Shown piece by piece: positions 30,920-40,200 of a stretch of DNA of 64,000 bases. The notes below the pieces were generated by a model. That model saw nothing but the letters and a program-made list of their open reading frames with translations. It was not told the DNA's origin and made no database searches. The translations under genes and the position numbers were made by a program. How positions within the stretch are numbered: the stretch's first letter is position 1; each line of letters begins with the position of its first letter. Origin of the DNA: Eremothecium cymbalariae DBVPG#7215 (lineage: Eukaryota > Ascomycota > Saccharomycetes > Saccharomycetales > Saccharomycetaceae); contig NC_016455.1 in the NCBI RefSeq assembly GCF_000235365.1, positions 186,001-250,000 of the forward strand, given 5' to 3'.

Positions 30920-31246
30920 TCATCCCAACAACGCATAAGTAAATGTCCAAGACATTACAAATCCTGCAAGTTCCCTTATCAGCGAATTAAAGAAAATGTC
31001 CTTAACTGGATTTTGGAAGTACTTCTGAGGATTCAACTGGCATATCCACACCACAAACAGCAACGAGACGAATATGTAGCTAGCAATGAACATTCCAAAC
31101 CCTTTTTGTGATTCCAATTGCAGGATACCTGCTCCACAACCAAATACTAACGAAGTGAGATCATGCACATATAGTAGTCTAGACTTGTTAAATCCAATTG
31201 AACGAGGAGATTCGATATTCTGGAAATGTTTCCGTGAGGCATTCAT
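30920..31246 (-). CDS. EMC6: ER membrane protein complex subunit 6
   Basis: Emc6 is a core membrane subunit of the EMC insertase, which inserts tail-anchored and multipass proteins into the ER membrane. The first in-frame ATG is at 31246, giving 108 residues, the same as in S. cerevisiae. Sequence features are an N-terminal cytosolic stretch, the LLYVHDLTSLVFGCGAGILQLES segment in two parts around the first helix, a second helix (FIASYIFVSLLFVVWIC) and a C-terminal helix (ELAGFVMSWTFTYALLG). The frame stays open upstream of the ATG as far as about 31375 but has no ATG there. It lies next to PUF3, as YLL014W does. Confidence 0.92.
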   Translation of the reverse strand: MNASRKHFQNIESPRSIGFNKSRLLYVHDLTSLVFGCGAGILQLESQKGFGMFIASYIFVSLLFVVWICQLNPQKYFQNPVKDIFFNSLIRELAGFVMSWTFTYALLG

Positions 31247-31732
31247 ATTGTGTCTGCTTGTCCAAAAACTCTGAGGTGGGAACCAGAGTATAAGTAGTTT
31301 AACTGTCCAACTTGGTTTGCCAATCTTCTTGAGATTGATAATACTTGGGGAAGTCAGTGAACTAATAGTATACAATTATTATATGAAATTGAATCTTTTT
31401 TACGTAGACGTTATATTAAGACACCGAACGTAAGATAACATCATAAAAGGCGTTGCAACAAAACAAAATAAGCCTAGAGAGTTAAATAACACGAATATGA
31501 TTCATCATAAGTGATATATACTTTTCATTAATAAAAGCAGGGCTCACTTGAAGGATCGAAGATATAAAGATGTACATCACGTGGCTCTGAGTTGCATAAA
31601 AAGAAAGGTGACAAGATTATTGGGTTATGCTCATCGAAAAAAAATTTCAACATGTATGCAATATTATTTGTCCAATACGCACGATATAGGCGGCTTTTTC
31701 TGTTTAATCAATTGGTTAATTGATCTATATCG
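31247..31732. other. Divergent EMC6/HGH1 promoter region
   Basis: 486 bp with no gene visible. One CACGTG lies at 31578-31583, about 150 bp before the HGH1 start. This is also a synteny junction: EMC6 belongs to the YLL block and HGH1 to the YGR block of S. cerevisiae. Confidence 0.55.
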
Positions 31733-32854
31733 ATGTCATCTCTATTAGAAGAATTGGTATCTTTTCTGCACTCCCCTCAACCAGCAGTTAAGCAGATCGC
31801 TTTGGATAATTTGGTTGGCTACTCCACCGGTAGTAATTCATCCATCTTTAAACATGGCGACTACAGGCCTGTTAAAGATTTAATGCAATTGGCTAGAGAA
31901 AACTCTAGAATTATTGTTCAACAGTCTGTGACTATTTTGGCCAATCTTTCAGACGATGCCAACATAAGAAAGATGATTTTGGATGATGATAGCTTTTTGA
32001 CCTTTTTGGCGTGGAAGATTTGCGATTTGAATAATACATCTGCTGATATTATGTGCATTCTGTTGAGTAATCTGGCGAATGAAAATGAAATTGTCAAGAT
32101 ATTTGACATCCAGGAGTCTTCAGATGACAAAGTACAATTGGATAAAAAAGTATTTAAAAGTGCCAACGTCGTGGATTGTTTAATGGATTGTTTTGTAAAG
32201 GGTTATGATAGAACAATAAACAAGTATGCCAACTTCGATTATCTAGCCTTCTTTTTCAGCGATATCTCACGGTTTAGAAAGGGTAGAGAATATTTCGTAA
32301 ATGAACAAGAATACGATGCGGTTATCCCAATTACGAAGCTTTTGGTGTTCACTGAAATGTATGATAACAAGATAAGGAGAGGGGGTGTGGCGACTACAAT
32401 CAAGAATTCTCTGTTTGATTCTGAACAGCATGAGAAAATGTTAAAGGATGGAAAACTCAACCTTTTGCCATATATTTTGCTACCAATTACGAGTGGAGGG
32501 GATTCAGGGATTGATGAGGAAGATATGTTCAATCTTCCGGAAGAATTGCAATTCCTTCCGGAAGACAAACAAAGAGAACCCCTTCCTGAAATAATCTGCT
32601 ATCACTTAGAAAGTATTCTTTTATTATGTACGACTGCCAATTGTAGGGAGTTTTTAAGAGAAAAGTCAGTCTACCCTTTGATCAGAGAGTTACATAAAAA
32701 TCTTGAAGATGAGGGTGTCAATGAACTATGTCATAGAATTGTTAATATGCTGATGAGAGGGGAACCTGAAGACGGAAAAATTATAGAATTGCCATCAAAA
32801 TCGGCTGACGAGGAGGATGACTCAGAAGATGAAGCTATAGTTGAAGTTATGTGA
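31733..32854 (+). CDS. HGH1: eEF2-specific folding chaperone Hgh1
   Basis: Hgh1 is an armadillo-like protein that helps fold translation elongation factor 2, working with CCT/TRiC. The 373-residue product is all-helical in character, with repeat-like segments ([27 protein letters not shown] cut at its start, then [23 protein letters not shown]) and the conserved [11 protein letters not shown] and LLPYILLPI region (about 223-250). It has an acidic C-terminus ([10 protein letters not shown]). Convergence with TFG1 and the order HGH1-TFG1-TYS1 match YGR187C-YGR186W-YGR185C. Confidence 0.95.
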   Translation: MSSLLEELVSFLHSPQPAVKQIALDNLVGYSTGSNSSIFKHGDYRPVKDLMQLARENSRIIVQQSVTILANLSDDANIRKMILDDDSFLTFLAWKICDLNNTSADIMCILLSNLANENEIVKIFDIQESSDDKVQLDKKVFKSANVVDCLMDCFVKGYDRTINKYANFDYLAFFFSDISRFRKGREYFVNEQEYDAVIPITKLLVFTEMYDNKIRRGGVATTIKNSLFDSEQHEKMLKDGKLNLLPYILLPITSGGDSGIDEEDMFNLPEELQFLPEDKQREPLPEIICYHLESILLLCTTANCREFLREKSVYPLIRELHKNLEDEGVNELCHRIVNMLMRGEPEDGKIIELPSKSADEEDDSEDEAIVEVM

Positions 32855-33162
32855 AAAGCTGAAATAGTGGTTATATATAGGCGTATTTTTCTAAGGTACT
32901 TAGCAGGGATTATTATCACGTTACTATTAATACAAAAGTACTATTAAGATATATATTTTGAATGATTTGTCCTAATATGTATTGGTACTTCATCAAATTA
33001 CATTCACCTTAAAAATTAGCTATTAGAATTTATAATACTTGTATATAGTATACCTTAATAAAAGTAAAGTATTTTGTGTTAAGTATTTATTATTATTTTA
33101 TAGTATATAACCAAATAGTATACATTAACGAAAACTAATCATGTGGCGCGTCAGTAATATAA
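32855..33162. other. Convergent HGH1/TFG1 intergenic region
   Basis: 308 bp, extremely AT-rich, dominated by TA-rich words between two convergent 3' ends. It could hold bidirectional terminators; a replication origin is possible in such DNA but I did not find a clear origin consensus. Confidence 0.5.
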
Positions 33163-35246
33163 TTATTGAGCCAACTCTAAAAATGTACCGTTTAATTTAA
33201 CAAGTTTTTTAACATAGAGTTTCATCCTTGTCTTATTCTCCGGACGTTTGCTCACCTTCGCTTTCAATTCCTTAATTAATTGCTTCAGAGTAATCTCTTT
33301 ACCTCTAACTGCATCAATAATATCCTGTTCAGTTAATAAATCATCATTTTCCAACAGTGTACTATCATCCTTTTTAATCTCTGAAGATTGAATATCTGCC
33401 AGATCTAAGGGTTCGGACGTACGTCCCTTTACAGTTGGATTCCATTCGCCTTCAGGAAAGTTAGTTAATACGGATTTATCTGCGCCCAACACAAGCACAC
33501 AATTTTTGATACTCTTGACAAAAATACGTGGACCTGCAAGAGGGCTTCTAGAAGACCGTTTCTTTGGAGAGGAGTCCTTACTCAAATTATGTTCTTCTCC
33601 ATCCTCTTCCTTCACTTTTTTCTCTTCATCTTCTTCAACATCAGATTCAGATAAGTATGGGTTGGAATCATCATCGGATTCATACAACGCACCCAGATCT
33701 GTCTTGAGAAGAGCCTTCTTTACCTTTTCGCCTTCTTCATCGATCTTCTTTTCGCCGAATAAATCATTATCGTCTTCAACTAACTCATCATCACGCAAGC
33801 CCATAGCGTTAGCCATTAACATTTCTTTTTTAATTCTTTGTTCAGATTCCTTATTCTCTTCCTCATTACCATCAATAATGGGAGCTTCTTCATCATCAGC
33901 AAACTCTTCATCATAATCTAATTCTACTTCAGAATTGTCCTGACGATCTTCTTCGTTTTGACGGTCATTTCCATCAACAGCTCTTAGCCTTCTTCTAGTT
34001 CTATCATATCTCGTGGTAGTTGTACCAATATTATCTAGATGCTTCATTAACCAACGAGGTGCTCCTGCACCATTCTTTTCCATCCTTTTTTCCGCTTCTT
34101 CTATTGTCAATGTTGCATATTTGTTTCTTGCAGTGAAACGATAAACCTTATCGGCAGGGATCATTGTGAAACTGCCATCATTCTCAGCACTCAAAAATAC
34201 ATAAGAATCTGAGTTCCCTGCTTCGTAAGACCCAACCCATGTGTTTAGACCATCAAAGTCCTCCATCACCCAAGGATAAAATTCTTCAAATCTTAATTTC
34301 CTCGCCTTTTCGTCCAATAACTTCAACTGTCTAGTCTTCCGCTTCGAGTTACCCCTTCTAAAACGGCCTCCTTCGTCTGGAGCAACATCCGCAAGCGGGT
34401 CTGTGGTACCTGCATGGAACTCGAAGTCCACTTGTTCTTTTCCATCGTACTTCACTAACCCTACCTTGCTTGGATCTTCTGCAACCCCAACCTCTTCTAA
34501 CTTCGTACTAGGAGCAGCTGTTTTGGATCCATCCTTGGAACTATCACCAGCTTCAGGCTGCGTTTCCTTGATTTCACCAGAATCCAAATTATTTTCTTTC
34601 TCTTTCTGGCTTTCCCCTTCTCCCAGCACTGTCTCAGGACTGACGGACTCCCCTGTTGGACTTCCTTTTGAACCCCCAGCTGCATCTCCGCCCGCTGCAC
34701 CACCCGCTGACCCTCCTGCTAGACCCCCTGTAGTACTTCCATCATTGCTCGCACTCCCAGGTGCTGCAACAGGCGGCGCATCGATCCTCTCTGACTCCAG
34801 CTTCTTCTTGTACTCTGCAATCTCTTTCTGTCTCTGTACAATCTCAGCTCTCGTAAGCTGGAACTGAACGTTCCTAGTATCCTTCCGGTGTAACCGAATT
34901 GGCAAATGAAAGTCTTTATTCGGCTCAACCTGTTTCTTCGACTGAAACTTCAACAAATGCACCTTAACATTCTCCAAATCACGCGTATCTGCTGCCCTCA
35001 ACGGAAACTCCTGGTATTCTGACCAATTTTCCCGCTTCACAACCCCATTCATTCCATCAACATCTCTAGCCCCCCCCCCTGTAAAAACTGCCTATCTTGT
35101 TCCTCCAGCAACTCCGGATCCTCCTTTTTGACACTTGTCTCCTTCGATGGTCCATTACGCTTCAACCGTGCACGCAAGAAATCCCTTCTTATCTGGTCCC
35201 TCCTAATAAAGGGCGACGCTGCCCTGGATTTCTTTGCAGTAGACAT
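33163..35246 (-). CDS. TFG1: TFIIF largest subunit, interrupted by one frameshift
   Basis: Tfg1 is the RAP74-like subunit of TFIIF, which escorts RNA polymerase II into the preinitiation complex. Two frames together encode it. The first (35246 down to 35049, 65 residues) has the Tfg1-type N-terminus (ASPFIRRDQIRRDFLRARL, then KKEDPELLEEQD). The second continues with EFPLRA, VHLLKFQSKK, the dimerisation region (FHLPIRLHRKDTRN), FEEFYPWVMEDFDG, the acidic middle (ELDYDEEFADDEEAPII) and a C-terminal winged-helix region. They are separated at a C10 run (35070-35079; G10 on the coding strand). One more G would join them as a single protein of about 694 residues, near the S. cerevisiae size. A Gly/Ala/Ser low-complexity segment lies near the start of the main part. 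Confidence 0.93.
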
Positions 35247-35787
35247 CTCAAAACTATCGAATATGCCTTAACTGACTTCCTACGCCCTTCTAATCGCAAT
35301 ATTGCTCCTTGCTCTTTCACACAAATCCCCATTCCACTGCATTTGTAGCCCATTCCTTATTTCGCCACTGCTGTAATAAATCACCTAAAAACTCGAGAAC
35401 CCTATACTGAACGTACAATGTGATGTGCAATTTCAATGTTTCCAACGCGCGCAACGGCTAAACGGTAAATACAGCCTACTCGAATCTGCGCCGTGTGGCT
35501 GGCATTACTGTTGCCAGTGAGTTCCGAATTGCTAGGCATTGGCTTGCTTTCAACCTCTTGTACGCAGCTGAAATGCCTTTTATTGGGTTGCTTTCTGTTG
35601 GACGTGATGGGTGTGTGGGTGTGTCAAGAATGTTCGAACAAAATTTCATTTTAATGTCAAGTTGGTATTAAGAAACTACAGTCTTCAAGAAAGCAGTGAT
35701 ATATCAATTGAATTTCATTTTTGTTCTTTGGTCGTACGCCAGTGGCCTATATCGCTTGCAGTTCGTTGATTTTGACCTAAGCTGCCG
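35247..35787. other. Divergent TFG1/TYS1 promoter region
   Basis: 541 bp with no gene visible. A GT-rich stretch (about 35608-35625) and an AACGCGCGCAACG patch (about 35442-35454) stand out but match no element I can name. Confidence 0.5.
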
Positions 35788-36999
35788 ATGTCAGAAACCA
35801 TAGTTGATCCGAAAGAAGCTTACGAGCTTATTGTGCAAAATTTGCAAGAGGTGTTCAATCCGCAGATAATTAAGGATGTTTTGGAAGTGCAGAAACGGCC
35901 TTTGAAGTTGTATTGGGGTACTGCGCCGACAGGTAAGCCACATTGTGGATATTTTGTTCCGATGACGAAGTTGGCGCATTTCTTGAAGGCAGGATGTGAG
36001 GTTACTGTGTTGTTGGCTGACTTACACGCATTTCTGGACAATATGAAGGCCTCTTTGGAGGTTGTCAACTACAGAGCGAAGTACTATGAATATGTGGTGA
36101 AGGCTATTTTGCGGAGCATTAATGTCCCTATTGAGAAGCTGAAGTTTGTTGTGGGTTCTTCATACCAGACGTCGCATAACTATGCGATGGACCTTTTCCG
36201 GATGTCCAATGTGGTGTCGCAGAACGATGCCAAGAGAGCTGGTGCTGATGTTGTCAAGCAAGTTGCCAATCCGCTGTTAAGTGGGTTGATCTATCCATTG
36301 ATGCAGGCTTTGGACGAGGAATACTTGGATGTTGATGCACAGTTTGGTGGTCTTGACCAAAGGAAAATCTTCGTGTTAGCTGAAGAAAACTTGCAAAGTC
36401 TCGGCTACCGGAAGAGGGCGCATTTGATGAATCCGATGGTTCCGGGCTTGACTTCGGGCGGGAAGATGTCTGCTTCGGATCCTAACTCTAAAATCGACGT
36501 TTTAGAGGAGCCCAAACAAGTGAAAAAGAAGATTAACACTGCATACTGCTCTCCAGGAGATGTGGATGATAATGGGTTATTATCTTTTGTAAAATATGTC
36601 CTGGAACCAATTCAAGAGTTGAAGAAAGGTGTTGGCTCTTTTGAATTCTTCGTTGCTCGTCCAGAAAAGTTTGGTGGGCCAATCACGTACACCTCATTTA
36701 ACGACTTAAAGCAAGACTTTAAAGATCAAAAATTGGCACCCCCAGACCTGAAGACCGGTGTTTCTGATGGTATTATTGAGTTACTTGCTCCAATAAGAGA
36801 GGAGTTTTTAAATTCTCCTGATTTTCAGGAAGCTGCCTTAAAAGGTTATCCAGTCGCCGAACAAAAACAGAAGAAGCCAAAAAAGCCAAAGAATAAAGGC
36901 ACTCAATACCCTGGTATTCAGAACTCAAAATTAGATGAGCCAATTGAACCGGTTTTGTCTGGTAAATTAAAAAATACGAATTTAGAAGATGGCAAGTAG
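35788..36999 (+). CDS. TYS1: Cytosolic tyrosyl-tRNA synthetase
   Basis: Tys1 charges tRNA-Tyr in the cytosol. The 403-residue product is a class I synthetase: the HIGH-equivalent is HCGY (52-55, after GTAPTGKP), and the KMSKS-equivalent is KMSAS (226-230), as is usual in eukaryotic TyrRS. The Rossmann catalytic core runs to about residue 240 and the helical anticodon-binding part to about 350. A lysine/proline-rich tail (EQKQKKPKKPKNKG) ends the protein. It is slightly longer than the S. cerevisiae enzyme. In S. cerevisiae TYS1 lies between TFG1 and UBR1; here UBR2 is inserted before UBR1. Confidence 0.97.
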   Translation: MSETIVDPKEAYELIVQNLQEVFNPQIIKDVLEVQKRPLKLYWGTAPTGKPHCGYFVPMTKLAHFLKAGCEVTVLLADLHAFLDNMKASLEVVNYRAKYYEYVVKAILRSINVPIEKLKFVVGSSYQTSHNYAMDLFRMSNVVSQNDAKRAGADVVKQVANPLLSGLIYPLMQALDEEYLDVDAQFGGLDQRKIFVLAEENLQSLGYRKRAHLMNPMVPGLTSGGKMSASDPNSKIDVLEEPKQVKKKINTAYCSPGDVDDNGLLSFVKYVLEPIQELKKGVGSFEFFVARPEKFGGPITYTSFNDLKQDFKDQKLAPPDLKTGVSDGIIELLAPIREEFLNSPDFQEAALKGYPVAEQKQKKPKKPKNKGTQYPGIQNSKLDEPIEPVLSGKLKNTNLEDGK

Positions 37000-37215
37000 T
37001 GGGGAAGGTTTTATCTTTGCTTTATATTATATTTTCGCATTTTTAACTATTTTTACAAGTGTTACCAGAATAATACACTACTCCGGTCATTTTAGGCTCT
37101 CTCTCTTTTTAATAACACTCAAATCCCGATATATGTACAATTTAGGTATTTATCTTTTTTATTTTTACCAGATACCATTAATTAAACTATATAAAACGAA
37201 GATAAACGCTTTATC

Positions 37216-40200
37216 CTACATACTTTCCCAACCACCGACATCGGACATGTTTTCGGTCAGTCTATGGACCAAGTGGGGTATTTTACCACCAAGAACAATA
37301 TCGTTACGTAAATGGGAGTACAATTTGTCGTCTAGAAATACCGGTGTTCCATATTTGTAGTCCTCATCAACTTCTCCATGCTTGTTGATGTATGGCGCTT
37401 TAAAAAATGTGCCGCGATCACCATATGCCAAATACACAGTATTGCTTCTAACCAATAAAAAGCATCCATACACAGCCATTTGAGTGCATTCATTAAAATA
37501 ATGATTTGTACACTCCCCAATCATAAAATTATGCAACATGGAAGCATTCTGAATAAATACTCTGGAACCGCAAAATAAACATATAGCGACTTCATGTCTA
37601 TTAATGCGATATTGCACTTGTTCTTCCTCACTGGATAATAGTTCGGATAATCTCTTGGGTAATGGCACTAATGGAGAGCCATAAGGCGATTCTATTCTTA
37701 GAGAGTAGACCTTTTGTGCATATACTTGAACATTTGGGCCCAGTGAACACTCCAGGATAGAATTCTTAGTATAGGGGAGATCATTATCAGTGAAATCGAC
37801 CAAAATCTGATCCAAGGACGGTACTCCAAAGTAAGTCAATAAAGGATCTAAATTATTGTCCGTCATCGGCAACTCTTTTTTAATAATAGGATATTCAGCA
37901 TAGATTAAAATTAAAACCCTGTTCAAAAATATGAGAATGGATTGGTAAACAACTTGATGCAATACTGACTTCCATCTCAACAACCTATCCAATTGAGCAT
38001 GGTTGATCGAAATAGCAACAGACAACGCAACAATATATGACTGGACTATCTTCAGAATATAACCGGCGCCCAACGGCTCAGAACTAGAGTTGTCACTTTC
38101 CCAATCCATATCATATTGCTCATCCTCCACTATGCAGCCAGAGTCCTCTACTAAAGTTGTTGCCAACGCAATAAAAAGTTGGTGCAACTTTCTCTTGATG
38201 GTCGAATAGATAAAAGATCCAAAGGAAGTGCCCTTCCGAGCAAGGGGATTTAAATATCGACAGGCATCCAATAAAAGGTTATTGTGTAAATATTCAGCAT
38301 TGAAAGTCATCCAGTCATTGTACTCATGTACTGGTGGACTTGGGAATTCACTACCTTTACCCCCTTGGTGCGAGAACAATTTTCTTTCTAAAATGTATAT
38401 CTTCAACTCCGTTAAAAGGCGCAAAGTTAATAATTGCTGGTTTGTAAATCTTTTGGTAATACTAACAGAAGGATCACCTGCCCTCACAATAAGTTCTGTG
38501 TTTGAAACAGTATTCGCAATTATGGAGCAAAATAACGTATATATGTCAGGGAGTCTGGAGAATTTGGACTGCACAGTTAGAGAGCAAAATATTATCAAAG
38601 ATTTTAAGCACAATGAATCCAACTCCTCAGAGCTCATAGTGTATCGATGCTGATGATTACCGATAAAAACATCTTCTTGAAGTCTTGGATTAATATCACA
38701 AAGCCGAGGAATGAAGGAGTTGACTAATGAATTACAAAGTGGACAAAATAATAATGCAAACCCTAATCCATTAGGAACGTTTTTGGTCATATGATTGTGC
38801 GCATTCCTGGAAGCTTTCATATGACGCTCCATACATGAAAAATGGGATCCATGACCACATGCTTTAACAACATGACAAACATTAGTATCACCTTGTGATG
38901 CGTGAACCTTCTGAATGTTTTCATTGCTTTGAACCGTTTGCAAGCGATGTAAATCACTGAAGCAACTGTATTTATCCACAATGTTCTGCTCAAAATGAGT
39001 AAAATAAACAAAGGTATCATTCTGAACACGAGGCATCTTACAGAATACACAGGTATCATCAGGATAATCCCAGCCAAGTGACCCAAAACCGCTGTCCACT
39101 GTAGTCTCCCTTGAGTCGATATCCTCAGGAGTTACATTGTTATTCTCCATGAACTGGCGTTGCTGCTTTGCAAGTTTTCTCAATAACCTGTCTCGTTTCT
39201 TCTTGGCCAACTTCTTACGATCATATTCATCATCTCCTCTCTTTAAACTTCTAGTATGAGTCTTTAGGAGATCAGAATTGTAACTTGGCGTTTGCTCCTT
39301 CAAATACCCCTCTATGTTAACATGAGGTGCGTCTCTTTGTAACATTGAGAAAATTTCACGAATCTTACCATGATCACTTGCAAACTCTTCCTTTAAAAGA
39401 AAGGAGAAGAGCAGAGATCCTATGCTATGGTAATAAGATAATTCCGCTTCTTCGTAAGAATATTCTCTCCAAAATACCTTCACAAAGCCAGCCAAATTAT
39501 TGACTAAGCATAAGTGGACAATATGAGCAACTTTCGACAACATTGATTCATATTTAAACTTTTGGATATGTTCGAGGCTGCTTTTCAAGAAGATGCCAAA
39601 AAGATCGGTGCTGGTGATCCGATATAAGTTACAGAATGGTGTAGATTTTAATTCAGTAAGCACATCCTTTGCAGGAATAAAAGTACTCACGTAGGGAATA
39701 CGCTCATTCTTTTCCATCCTAGTTCTCATTAGCTTTTCAGCCTCGTACCTTTTAGTCGCTGTAAAACCAACAAAATAGGGATCAACCTCAGTGATATACT
39801 CCTCCTTTAAAGTATAAACGCCATGATCTGTTAATCCACTTGGAGGAGTATAATCCGCTAAATTTTCAAGGTATAAATCAAATGCAGGATGTTTGGTAAC
39901 GTGTTCCGGGATCACATTCATTAAGTTACTGTGGCTACAATTATGAAAACATAATGCATGTATAATTTCAGATCTCATGGTTTTCTCAAAGCCCTCTACT
40001 GATGATGACATTGTTAAAGACCGTACTTCGGATAATAATTGAATCAATAACAACAAACACTGATCGGCCATACCAGAGGTTATATCTTTATCAGGGTAAT
40101 CATCCATAGGTAAACCAGCAGACCAATTCTTTAAGTTCCACCTTGAAATAAATGCAACTAAGAAATCATTTGGATTAGCTAGACTCATAGCCAATTGTAC

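Noticed and set aside
31247..31375. Longer N-terminus for EMC6
   Set aside because: The frame is open but contains no ATG before 31246, and the shorter form has exactly the expected family length.
32855..33162. AT-rich gap as a centromere or replication origin
   Set aside because: No CDEI-CDEIII pair is present, and no clean origin consensus was seen; AT-richness alone is not evidence.
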